Made by a program: the position numbers and the translations under genes
Part shown: in pieces, positions 51,025 through 59,368 of the stretch
How the letters are laid out: every line of letters starts with the position of its first letter
Position numbering within the stretch: position 1 is the first letter of the stretch
NCBI GenBank assembly: GCA_002344785.1
Contig: DDUL01000013.1
Location: forward strand, 22,608-86,607
Direction of reading: 5' to 3'
DNA from: Bdellovibrionaceae bacterium UBA2339
Lineage (GTDB): Bacteria; Bdellovibrionota; Bdellovibrionia; Bdellovibrionales; JAMPXM01
DNA length: 64,000 nt
Notes under the pieces: generated by a model
Database searches by the model: none
Seen by the model: only the letters and a program-made list of their open reading frames with translations
Told to the model about the DNA's origin: nothing

Positions 51025-51519
51025 TCACCTCAACCACGTCGTGGTCTGATCGATCACTTGCAAAATCACACTCGCCGCCAAGCCCGCGGCCAAATCATCC
51101 ACCACAGTACCCAATCCGCCCTTCATGTTCTGATCCAGCCATGAAATCGGATACGGCTTCAAAATGTCGAAGATGCGAAACAACACGAAGGCCGCCGCGA
51201 TCGCCTGCCAAGTCGCGGGCAAAAACGCCGCCGCCACCAAAAATCCAACGACCTCATCGATGACGATTTCTTTGTGATCGTGCCCGCCATGTTTGCGCTC
51301 GTAGGCCTCGCACACCACAATGGCGAGGCCAATGCCCACGAGTGTGACGGCCAAATACAAAGCGTGCGGCGCGCCCCACAACAACACGGCCAACAGCACG
51401 CCCCAAAGTGTGCCGAGTGTACCCGGCATTCGGCCCAGGCGTCCGACGCCCGCGCAGGTGGCCAGAGGATCAATCGAGGCCTCCGCCCAGCGGCGCCATC
51501 CCGTAGCTGATGAATTCAT
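51025..51519 (-). CDS. pgpA: Phosphatidylglycerophosphatase A
   Basis: Protein of 164 residues. GRMPGTLGTLWGVLLA, KEIVIDEVVGFLVA, LFRIFDILKPYPISWLDQ and GGLGTVVDDLAAGL are the PgpA motifs, the last containing the catalytic acidic residues. There are three membrane segments. It dephosphorylates phosphatidylglycerol phosphate. The ATG chosen gives MNSSATGW; the TTG-started frame to 51555 is less likely. Element G lies 41 bp upstream of the start, so it may have modified the promoter region shared with pilT. Confidence 0.93.
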   Translation of the reverse strand: MNSSATGWRRWAEASIDPLATCAGVGRLGRMPGTLGTLWGVLLAVLLWGAPHALYLAVTLVGIGLAIVVCEAYERKHGGHDHKEIVIDEVVGFLVAAAFLPATWQAIAAAFVLFRIFDILKPYPISWLDQNMKGGLGTVVDDLAAGLAASVILQVIDQTTTWLR

Positions 51520-51560
51520 GCCCGGCACAATTTCCCATCGCTTCACGGCTGTCAAAGTCG

Positions 51561-51734
51561 AACTGCCATGCTTGCGTGTGCAAACTCAGGCTAAAGCCCG
51601 CGTCATCACTCAGTTTTTTCGAAACTCGCCGTCGCCATAAGCATCGCCGCAACTCGCACTCGCCAAAAGCCTTGTAGTATTCAGAACTTGAACTGGCCGA
51701 ATCGCCCGAATTTGCACACTCATCCGTGGCAGCT
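51561..51734. mobile_element. MITE-like inverted-repeat element G (174 bp)
   Basis: The left end is AACTGCCATGCTTGCGTGTG and the right end (read inward) is AGCTGCCACGGATGAGTGTG; both continue CAAA. The right end shares the CGGATG variant with element A. It lies in the 380-bp divergent gap between pgpA and pilT. The remainder of the gap shows no other feature. Confidence 0.8.
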
Positions 51735-51899
51735 AAGGTCGAGCCCGACCTCTTTCTCCGCGCCCTGCGCCACTTTCGCCGCTAATCTATAAGCAGGAGT
51801 CTATGGGCCGGAGGCCCTGCGACTTCCGAACGGATTGTCGCGCCTCTGTTGAGTGCGCGCGGCAAGGCGCTCGGGCGAACTTCAGCTTGGAGAGTCAGG

Positions 51900-53126
51900 A
51901 TGACGCTCAGAGAAATTCTCGAGCTCGCGATGAAGAAAGAAGCGAGCGACGTGCACTTGAAAGCGGGCCTCGTGCCCGTGATCCGCAAGCACGGCAAACT
52001 GCGTCCGCTGATGCCCGGCCTCAAGCAACTCACCGCCGACGAAGTCGAAGCCATGGCCAACGAAGTGCTGGACGACAAGCAGCGCGAAGACTTCGCCCGC
52101 TCGCGCGAAGTCGACATCGGCTATGGCGTCTCGGGACTCGGCCGCTTCCGCATCAACATTTTCCGTCAACGCGGCAGCGTGCGCATGGTGATCCGCACGA
52201 TCTCCTTCAATGTGCCGACCATCGAGTCTTTGAACTTGCCATCGGTGATGAAGGAAATCGCTCAGCTCGAACGCGGTCTGGTGATCGTCACCGGCATCAC
52301 CGGCTCGGGCAAATCGTCGACGCTCGCCGCGCTCGTCAACGAGATCAATCACTCGAAGAACTCGCACATTTTGACCATCGAAGACCCGATCGAATTTCTG
52401 ATTCGCGACAAAAAATCCATCATCTCTCAGCGCGAGATCGGCCAGGACACCGGCAATTTCGCCAGCGCACTGCGCGCGGCGCTCCGCCAAGATCCCGATG
52501 TGATTCTCATCGGCGAGATGCGCGATCGCGAAACCATGGAAATTGCGCTCGAGGCCGCTGAGACCGGTCACCTCGTGCTCTCGACGCTCCACACGCTCGA
52601 TGCGCAAGAGTCGATCAACCGCATCGTCACGGTGTTTGAAGCGCATCGACACGATCAAGTGCGCCGCCAAATCGCCAGCGTGCTGCGCGCTGTGATCTCG
52701 CAACGCCTTTGCCGTCGCAAAGACAAGACGGGATTCTTGCCGGCGGTGGAGCTGCTGCTGGTGAACCAACGCGTGCGCGAGTCGATTGAGGATGCGGGCC
52801 GCAATGCTTCGCTCAGGCAGATCATGGAAGAGTCGCGCGAGAGTGTCGGCATGCAAAGCTTTGATCAGAGCTTGTACGATCTCTTGGTGAATGACTTGAT
52901 CACCTTTGAAGAAGCGCTGTCGCAGTGTACGAATCCTGACGACTTCAAGTTGCGCTTTAGCGGCGTGAACGCGGGCGAGAATCAGTGGCAGCAAAACAAT
53001 CCGATGAACTTGAATCAGCAGCGCCACAAACAAAGTCAGCGCGACGATTGGAAAAACATCAATCACGGGCTTTCGCTCGCCGATGACCCCAACGGCGACA
53101 TGCGCACGGGCACCGACGACGAATAA
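51900..53126 (+). CDS. pilT: Type IV pilus retraction ATPase PilT
   Basis: Protein of 408 residues. MTLREILELAMKKEASDVHLKAG is the PilT N-terminus; the Walker A is GITGSGKSSTLAALV, then the Asp box ILTIEDPIEF, the Walker B region DPDVILIGEMRDRETMEIALEAAETGHLVLSTLHT, and AVISQRLCRR. It powers pilus retraction from the cytoplasm. The C-terminal 50 residues are an unusual Gln/Asn-rich tail (ENQWQQNNPMNLNQQRHKQSQ). GGAGAG precedes the ATG. Type IV pili are needed for prey invasion in Bdellovibrio, as known from the literature. Confidence 0.95.
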   Translation: MTLREILELAMKKEASDVHLKAGLVPVIRKHGKLRPLMPGLKQLTADEVEAMANEVLDDKQREDFARSREVDIGYGVSGLGRFRINIFRQRGSVRMVIRTISFNVPTIESLNLPSVMKEIAQLERGLVIVTGITGSGKSSTLAALVNEINHSKNSHILTIEDPIEFLIRDKKSIISQREIGQDTGNFASALRAALRQDPDVILIGEMRDRETMEIALEAAETGHLVLSTLHTLDAQESINRIVTVFEAHRHDQVRRQIASVLRAVISQRLCRRKDKTGFLPAVELLLVNQRVRESIEDAGRNASLRQIMEESRESVGMQSFDQSLYDLLVNDLITFEEALSQCTNPDDFKLRFSGVNAGENQWQQNNPMNLNQQRHKQSQRDDWKNINHGLSLADDPNGDMRTGTDDE

Positions 53127-53235
53127 TGGCCGAGGCCAAAGGCCGCGATCCGAAACTCGCCGGTGTGCCCTCGTCTCGACGGCGAGCCCGACTACCCGAT
53201 TGACCTTCGAGCCGCTTTCCGCAAGCCTGCGAAGC

Positions 53236-53925
53236 ATGGATCAACACGCCGCCGACAATCCCACACGCCGACGCCGTCGCAGCGCCGTGCAAGCTGAGCG
53301 CGCAAATGCGCATTTACCTGTGCCGCCGCCAGCGGCTCGGCCAGCGAATGCGGGGCGCGGCCCGAGGCGAAGCCGCGCGAACTTGCCGCCCAAGTCGGCG
53401 CGCGAGCGCGCTATGGATTTGATCGCGCGACGCGATCACTCCGAGCGCGAGTTGGTGCAGAAGCTCACGCGCGCCCAGCACTCAACGGAAGAGATCGCCG
53501 CGACCATCGAGGAGCTGCGCGAGCGCGGCTGGTTGCCCGACCCCAAGATCTTGGCTGAGCGCGAAGCCGATCGCCTGCGTCGGCGCGGAAAATCCGAAGC
53601 GCAGATTCAAGCTTGGCTCATGAAAAAAGGGTTGCCTGCCGCACAACGCCAGGCTGAGGCCGAGCTCGAAACCGGACTGCGCTCGATGCGTTCGTCTTGG
53701 ACCAAACTCGTGCGCCAGGCCCAGCGCGACTTGGATCGGGCCGGCGCTGCGATGGCAAAGCGCGGATCCCGCAACCGCCCTCAAGATGACTTCGACGATG
53801 ATCTGCTGAACTTGCAAGCGGCACTCAAGCAACGCTGTCTGAAATGGATGGCCGGTCGAGGCTTCAGCGGCGCTACGGCGCGGGCTGTCTTCACTCGCCT
53901 TCTTGAGGAAAATCCGCTCAAATGA
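53236..53925 (+). CDS. recX: RecX family regulatory protein
   Basis: Protein of 229 residues. The first 70 are Arg/Pro/Ala-rich and disordered; the RecX three-helix repeats start at about 75: ARERAMDLIARRDHSERELVQKLTRAQHSTEEIAATIEELRERGWLPD, then LRRRGKSEAQIQAWLMKKGLP and QRCLKWMAGRGFSGATARAVF. RecX binds and limits RecA filaments. Here it is separated from recA by pncC, pgpA and pilT, but directly precedes alaS, the usual neighbour. The start is the ATG before MDQHAADN. Confidence 0.85.
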   Translation: MDQHAADNPTRRRRRSAVQAERANAHLPVPPPAARPANAGRGPRRSRANLPPKSARERAMDLIARRDHSERELVQKLTRAQHSTEEIAATIEELRERGWLPDPKILAEREADRLRRRGKSEAQIQAWLMKKGLPAAQRQAEAELETGLRSMRSSWTKLVRQAQRDLDRAGAAMAKRGSRNRPQDDFDDDLLNLQAALKQRCLKWMAGRGFSGATARAVFTRLLEENPLK

Positions 53926-53929
53926 GGGC

Positions 53930-56635
53930 ATGAAATCTCGCGCGATCCGCCAGCTCTACGTCGATTATTTTGTCAAACACGGTCACCAGCATGTCGCCTC
54001 GTCGGGACTCATTCCTGAGAATGATCCGACGCTGTTGTTTGCGAACGCGGGCATGAATCAGTTCAAGAATTTGTTCTTGGGCTTAGAGAAGCGGAAGTAT
54101 TCGCGGGCCGTGACCTCGCAAAAATGCGTGCGTGCCGGCGGCAAACACAATGACTTGGAAAACGTCGGCTTCACAGCTCGGCATCACACGTTCTTTGAGA
54201 TGCTCGGGAACTTTTCGTTCGGCGATTACTTCAAGAAAGACGCGATTCATTTCGCTTGGGAATTGCTCACCAAAGAATTGCAGATCCCCAAAGACAAACT
54301 TTACGTCACGGTTTTCGAAAATGACGACGAGGCCGCTGACATTTGGCACAAGCAAGAAGGTGTGCCGCGCGAGCGCATTTACCGCTTCGGCGAAAAGGAT
54401 AATTTTTGGCGCATGGGCGACACCGGACCTTGCGGTCCGTGTTCGGAGATTTTTTATGATCACGGACCCGAGGCCGACTTGGATCCCAGCAAGCCTTCGG
54501 TGATGGGTGGCGAGGGCGATCGCTACGTTGAGATCTGGAACAACGTCTTCATGCAGTTCAATGAAGATGGCACAGGCCAAAAGCCGCTGCCGAAGCCTTC
54601 CGTGGACACGGGCGCAGGCCTTGAGCGTTGGGCGGCGATGCTGCAGGGTAAGCCCAACAACTACGACACGGATTTGTTTTTGCCGATCATCTCCAAGGCG
54701 GCGCAGATTTCCCGTCGCGACTATGTGACCGACTACAAAGTTCTCGCCCGTCATGCTGAGGCTCGCGACATCACTTCCGCCATGCGTGTCGTGGCCGATC
54801 ACTCGCGCGCCACCGCGTTTCTGATGGCCGATGGCGTGCTGCCTTCGAACGAAGGTCGCGGCTATGTTCTTCGTCGCATCATGCGCCGGGCGATTCGCTA
54901 CGCGCGAAAGCTCAGCGATGATCCGTCGCTGTTCGTGCAAACTTGCGCCGTGGTGATCGACGAGATGAGTGACGTGTATCCCGAGCTCACACGCGGGCGC
55001 GAGCTGGTGCTCACGAATGTGCGCGATGAAGTCACGCGCTTCCTCACCACTTTGGATCAGGGCACGCACATTCTCGAAGACGCGATGAAGAAGCTCGGCT
55101 CGCGCGGCGCAAAGACGCTCGAGGGCGACGTGATCTTCAAGCTCTACGACACCTTTGGCTTTCCGATGGATCTCACGCGCTTGATGGCCCAGGAAAAAGG
55201 CTTCGCCATCGATGAGAGCGGCTTTGAGCGCAAAATGGAAGAAGCGCGCGCGAAGTCCGCACAAGGCGCGAAGTTCAAGTCGTCAGCGGATGCGCAACAT
55301 CTGATCGAGTTCGCTCAATCGGTGAAGTCTAAGTCCGGCGCCACGCGCTTCACCGGCTATGACAAAACTTCAGGCGAAGCGCGACTGCTCGCGCTCTCGG
55401 ATGGCAAGCAGATCGTCAACGAACTCAAAGCGGGCCAAGAGGGCCTCGCGATTTTCGACGCCACACCTTTTTACGCCGAAGGCGGCGGTCAAGTCGGCGA
55501 TCGCGGTGCGCTGAAAGTGGGCTCAGCCGCTCAAGCTGAGATTTCCGACTGCACCAAGCAAGACGAAATGCACGTCCATCACCTGCGGATCACACAAGGC
55601 ACACTCAGCGTCGGCGCCAGCGCGCAACTTGAGGTCGCCTCGAGCCGAAGGCGCGCGACCGCCAACAATCACTCCGCCACGCATCTTCTGCACGCGGCTC
55701 TCCGACAAGTTCTCGGCACGCATGTGACACAAGCTGGTTCGTTGGTGGATGCGGAGCGCCTGCGCTTTGACTTCACGCACGGCAAGGGGCTGACACGCGA
55801 TGAGATTTCGCGAATTGAAAAACTCGTCAACACCGAGATCGCCGCCAGCCGCGACGTCAGCGCCAAAGTCATGGGACACAAAGACGCTCTCGCCGCCGGA
55901 GCGCTCGCGCTGTTTGGTGAAAAGTACGGCGACGAAGTGCGCGTGATTCAGATGGGCGCGTTCTCGACCGAACTTTGCGGCGGTACGCATGTGTCGAACA
56001 CCAGCCAAATTCGTTTGTTTAAAGTATTGAGCGAGGGCGGTGTGTCGGCAGGCGTGCGACGAATTGAAGCGACCACGGCGGATCGCGCTCTCGAATATTT
56101 GGAAGCTCATGCGACGGAAAATATGATGGCGCGCGAAAGCGCGGGGCTTGCCGCCACCACACCCGCACGCGATGCCGACATGTCGGTGGCGCAAGTGCTG
56201 GCCGGACTGCGCGAGCAAGTCAAAGAGCTTGAAAAAGAAGTGCGCAAACTCAAGGGCTCGGCGGTCGATGTCGATTCACTCATCGCCAGCGCTCGACCTT
56301 TCACAGCCGCCGGCAAAAGCGGTCGCGCCGTGATGGCGACACTCGAGCTGGATGATCGCGATGTGATGGCGAAGCTCGCCGATCAAATTCGCGACAAGCT
56401 GGGCTCGGCCGTCGTGGCTCTTGTTGGCCAAAGCGCCAGTGGCAAGCACCCGATCATCGTCAGCGTCTCCAAAGACTTGGTGGGTCCAGTGAACGCCGGC
56501 AAGCTGCTGGGTGAAATCGCCCGCGAGATGGGCGGCAAAGGTGGCGGCCGACCCGACTTCGCACAAGGCGCCGGTGAAAATCTGGCCCAAGCCAATGCCG
56601 GATTCGCGAAAGCCGCGGCTTTGCTTCAGGGCTAA
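53930..56635 (+). CDS. alaS: Alanyl-tRNA synthetase
   Basis: Protein of 901 residues. The class II core has HVASSGLIPENDPTLLFANAGMNQFKNLFLG, VRAGGKHNDLENVGFTARHHTFFEMLGNFSFGDYFKKDAI, MGDTGPCGPCSEIFYD and GAGLERWAAMLQG. The editing domain has HSATHLLHAALRQVLGTHVTQAGS (HxxxH) and TELCGGTHVSNTSQI. The C-terminal domain ends in KGGGRPDFAQGAG. It charges tRNA-Ala and clears mischarged serine and glycine. All catalytic and editing motifs are intact. It starts 5 bp after the recX stop with GAGGGC as ribosome site. Confidence 0.98.
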   Translation: MKSRAIRQLYVDYFVKHGHQHVASSGLIPENDPTLLFANAGMNQFKNLFLGLEKRKYSRAVTSQKCVRAGGKHNDLENVGFTARHHTFFEMLGNFSFGDYFKKDAIHFAWELLTKELQIPKDKLYVTVFENDDEAADIWHKQEGVPRERIYRFGEKDNFWRMGDTGPCGPCSEIFYDHGPEADLDPSKPSVMGGEGDRYVEIWNNVFMQFNEDGTGQKPLPKPSVDTGAGLERWAAMLQGKPNNYDTDLFLPIISKAAQISRRDYVTDYKVLARHAEARDITSAMRVVADHSRATAFLMADGVLPSNEGRGYVLRRIMRRAIRYARKLSDDPSLFVQTCAVVIDEMSDVYPELTRGRELVLTNVRDEVTRFLTTLDQGTHILEDAMKKLGSRGAKTLEGDVIFKLYDTFGFPMDLTRLMAQEKGFAIDESGFERKMEEARAKSAQGAKFKSSADAQHLIEFAQSVKSKSGATRFTGYDKTSGEARLLALSDGKQIVNELKAGQEGLAIFDATPFYAEGGGQVGDRGALKVGSAAQAEISDCTKQDEMHVHHLRITQGTLSVGASAQLEVASSRRRATANNHSATHLLHAALRQVLGTHVTQAGSLVDAERLRFDFTHGKGLTRDEISRIEKLVNTEIAASRDVSAKVMGHKDALAAGALALFGEKYGDEVRVIQMGAFSTELCGGTHVSNTSQIRLFKVLSEGGVSAGVRRIEATTADRALEYLEAHATENMMARESAGLAATTPARDADMSVAQVLAGLREQVKELEKEVRKLKGSAVDVDSLIASARPFTAAGKSGRAVMATLELDDRDVMAKLADQIRDKLGSAVVALVGQSASGKHPIIVSVSKDLVGPVNAGKLLGEIAREMGGKGGGRPDFAQGAGENLAQANAGFAKAAALLQG

Positions 56636-56641
56636 ATCGAG

Positions 56642-56662
56642 AAGGCGCGATGAGCGCGCCTT
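56642..56662 (+). terminator. Stem-loop downstream of alaS
   Basis: 8-bp stem AAGGCGCG/CGCGCCTT with a small loop, 7 bp past the stop, without a strong T-run. A second stem AGGGGAC/GTCCCC lies at 56693-56718. Together they probably end the recX-alaS transcript. Confidence 0.55.
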
Positions 56663-56813
56663 GGCCTAACACTTGATTCACATTCAAGACCTAGGGGACA
56701 GGACCTTCATCCGTCCCCCTCGGCGAATTGCACGACAGCGCCATGAGCTCCCGTTAGACTGGAGTTCAAGTTCACCATTATCAAAGCTCCACGCGATCAC
56801 GGGTGCCTGAACC

Positions 56814-57743
56814 ATGTCGGATAACCACAGCGACGACATCAAAAAGTCCGCGCCATCCACGCAGACCTTTCAGATCCGCAAAGAACTCAAACGCGAACTC
56901 ACCTATCGACTGCAAACCCGTCATGCCGCGCGTGGCGCGCTCGTGCTCTGGGTGCTCTGCAGTTTGCCCATGCTGATCGTCGGCGGCCAGATGCTCACCG
57001 TCGGCCAAAATATCGGCGGCGGCATCGCCATCGGCATCACTTTGATTTTGTTCGCGGGCATCTACATGCTGATTCGTCACCTGCATCACAATCGCGTCGA
57101 ATCCGTGAACATTGACGGCGAGCGCATCGAGATCAAACTCGCAGGCCACTCCGATCACTTCAATGTCGGCGACGTGAAGGCCATCACCCTGCCTGAAAAC
57201 AGCGGACTGGTTTTAGTGCGCCTCAAAGACGGTCGCGAGTTCAGCTTCTCCATCATGCTTGAGCGACCTGACTATCTGCTCGATGCGTTGATTCAAAAAG
57301 ATCGCAGCCTTGTGGCGGGACAGAGCTTTCTGGAGTTTCGTTTGGCCGCGACCTTTGCCGATCACTCTTGGGCACGACTCTATGACCAACTCCGAAACTG
57401 GATCAGCTTGCCGATCTTTTTTGTCGGCGTGCCGGCGATCTTTCTCTTGCTCCAATACTACGCCCGCCAGTGGATGTTCGATGTGACCAAGCCGGTTGAG
57501 TTCATCGACTTCGCCGTCATCTTCACTTTCAACGCTCTGCTGATCTTCTTTGCCTATGGCGCGAACGAAGCGCGCCTGTTTCGCGAGTTCCGCCACGTCA
57601 TGCGCGATGATCCCACGCAAGTGCGGCGCAATCTGGATCTTGAGCGCGACGAGCGCCGCCGCATGGGCGTGCACTACATGATTGGCTGGGCCATCAGCAT
57701 TGGCTTTTGGGCGCTCTGGAACCTGAATAGCGTCTCATTCTGA
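56814..57743 (+). CDS. Membrane protein with a central PH-like beta domain
   Basis: Protein of 309 residues, not assigned to a named family. There are two membrane segments at the start (GALVLWVLCSLPMLIVGG, GIAIGITLILFAGIYMLI), then a cytoplasmic or periplasmic beta domain (SVNIDGERIEIKLAGHSDHFNVGDVKAITLPENSGLVLVRLKDGREFSFSIM) that resembles a bacterial PH-like domain. Further membrane segments follow (SLPIFFVGVPAIFLLLQYY, FIDFAVIFTFNALLIFFAYG, YMIGWAISIGFWALWNL). No catalytic motif is seen. It stands alone between alaS and the L,D-transpeptidase gene. Confidence 0.65.
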   Translation: MSDNHSDDIKKSAPSTQTFQIRKELKRELTYRLQTRHAARGALVLWVLCSLPMLIVGGQMLTVGQNIGGGIAIGITLILFAGIYMLIRHLHHNRVESVNIDGERIEIKLAGHSDHFNVGDVKAITLPENSGLVLVRLKDGREFSFSIMLERPDYLLDALIQKDRSLVAGQSFLEFRLAATFADHSWARLYDQLRNWISLPIFFVGVPAIFLLLQYYARQWMFDVTKPVEFIDFAVIFTFNALLIFFAYGANEARLFREFRHVMRDDPTQVRRNLDLERDERRRMGVHYMIGWAISIGFWALWNLNSVSF

Positions 57744-57755
57744 GACAGCTCGACA

Positions 57756-57784
57756 GCGACGTCGAAATTCTCGACAGACGTCGC
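57756..57784. terminator. Stem-loop after the PH-like membrane protein
   Basis: Perfect 8-bp stem GCGACGTC/GACGTCGC with a 13-base loop, 13 bp past the stop. A second small stem GTCTCA/TGAGAC overlaps the stop codon. No T-run follows. Confidence 0.5.
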
Positions 57785-57886
57785 CGCTGACATCTGCTCA
57801 ACAATAATTAATCAAGCCACGAGGCTGAGACAAAAATTGGCATAGGCTCGCGCGGCCTCAAACTTGAAGCTCTTGGGCTTCAGGCT

Positions 57887-59329
57887 ATGCAAAGTTCAAA
57901 TCGATCCGACATTTCAACTCGCGAACTGTTCCGACAGAGGGCCCGCCTTCAGGCGCGCAACGCAATTTCGCGCCAACTGAACTTCGCGATCCTGGCGATG
58001 ACTTTTCTCACTCTAATTTCTCCCGCGCATTCCAACGCTCACACGCTACCGGAAGCCGGGCGCGTGACCGAAATCGTTTTGGTGCCAAGGCCTTCGCCCC
58101 GCCCGGTCGCGCCCACACAGCGACGTCCGCCGCTGGATCGCCTCGGCACCATGCCCTACGACAGTATCGTGGAAGTTCCCGAGTCCGTGCTGCGCGAGCC
58201 GACGGAGCTTCGCACCGACGCGGGTTACAACGGCCGCTTCGTTGAAGACGTGCGCGTGATCGACATTCCCGATTTTCAATTTCCGCGACGCGATTTGTGG
58301 CAGAAACCCGCGACAATTCAGCGACTCAACTCGCGTTATCTATACTTAAGCGCCGACGACCTCGTGCCGGCCGAGGGACAAGCCTCGCGGCCCGGCTATG
58401 TGCGCATGCGCGTGCGCCAGCAGTCGCGCATTTATCAGAGCGAATTTCGCACGCGGCCTCTCTACACCGCCGAAGACGCGGTTCGCGCCGTCGAACAAGG
58501 TCGCCGCGTCGTCGAAGCTCAGGCCACACCTTGCCCTTCGCCCACAGCCGCTCCTTTTCCGACACCCGTGCCTCGTCCCACGGACACAGAACTTCGCAGC
58601 CCTTCGCCGGCACCTAGTGCTCCGCCTTCAGGGCCGGATCGTCCCGCAGGAACGCGCGCAGAAACCGAAGCTGAACTTCAACGCGCACAAAACTTGAACG
58701 ACATTCAGCCGCGAAGCGATCGCGAGCGCCGCTTGCTCGAAGCGATTCGCCGGTCGGGCGCGCGCATTCCGCTCATGGCGGTGAAGCGCATGATCTTCTT
58801 CATGCGACACCCTCCGCCCGGCGGCAACCCCGCTAACCAGCGCTACATCACCATCGCCGATCTTTCGGCCAATTCATCACGCCCGCGTAATCACATCATC
58901 GATCTGCAAAACATGTCGATCCAAACCGTTGCAGTCGCACACGGCCGAGGCGCACGCGGCGAAAACACGCACGAGCGCGCGCGAGTCTTCAGCAATCGAC
59001 ACGGCTCCAACCTCTCGCCGATCGGCTTCATGGTCGCCACCGGCCCCCACCGCAATTGGGAGCGCAACAAAGGCACGCCCGCCCTCACGCTTCGCGGACT
59101 TCAGCGCGGCGTGAATGACCAAAACGAATCGCGCGGCATCATCATTCACGCGGCCAGCTATGTCTCCGATGCACGAGCGCGTGCGGGCCAACCGCAAGGT
59201 CGAACCCAAGGCTGTCTCGGCTATGACCCGCGCACCGCGCGCTGGGTGAGACAAAATCTCCAGCAAAGTCTGGTGATGATCTACGGCGGCATCGAGCGCT
59301 CCATCGACTACTCGCGCGATCGATATTGA
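57887..59329 (+). CDS. Exported L,D-transpeptidase-like protein (YkuD_2 type)
   Basis: Protein of 480 residues. A signal-like segment (LNFAILAMTFLTLISPAHSNA) precedes a long Pro/Arg-rich region. From about 300 the catalytic domain reads RYITIADLSANSSRPRNHIIDLQNMSIQTVAVAHGRGARG, then FSNRHGSNLSPIGFMVATG, GIIIHAASYVSDARA and TQGCLGYDP, with a His and Cys at the L,D-transpeptidase active-site positions. Such enzymes crosslink or edit peptidoglycan, or attach proteins to it. In predatory relatives several act on prey walls. The substrate here is unknown. The ribosome site is weak (TCAGG). Confidence 0.75.
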   Translation: MQSSNRSDISTRELFRQRARLQARNAISRQLNFAILAMTFLTLISPAHSNAHTLPEAGRVTEIVLVPRPSPRPVAPTQRRPPLDRLGTMPYDSIVEVPESVLREPTELRTDAGYNGRFVEDVRVIDIPDFQFPRRDLWQKPATIQRLNSRYLYLSADDLVPAEGQASRPGYVRMRVRQQSRIYQSEFRTRPLYTAEDAVRAVEQGRRVVEAQATPCPSPTAAPFPTPVPRPTDTELRSPSPAPSAPPSGPDRPAGTRAETEAELQRAQNLNDIQPRSDRERRLLEAIRRSGARIPLMAVKRMIFFMRHPPPGGNPANQRYITIADLSANSSRPRNHIIDLQNMSIQTVAVAHGRGARGENTHERARVFSNRHGSNLSPIGFMVATGPHRNWERNKGTPALTLRGLQRGVNDQNESRGIIIHAASYVSDARARAGQPQGRTQGCLGYDPRTARWVRQNLQQSLVMIYGGIERSIDYSRDRY

Positions 59330-59368
59330 GTTGGCTTGCGACCCGGAGTTCAGGCAACCTGAACTCGC

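Noticed and set aside
5741..51734. Inverted-repeat elements as integron attC sites or CRISPR repeats
   Set aside because: Ends are perfect long inverted repeats without the attC core GTTRRRY arrangement, copies are dispersed and not clustered with cassettes, and there is no regular repeat-spacer array.
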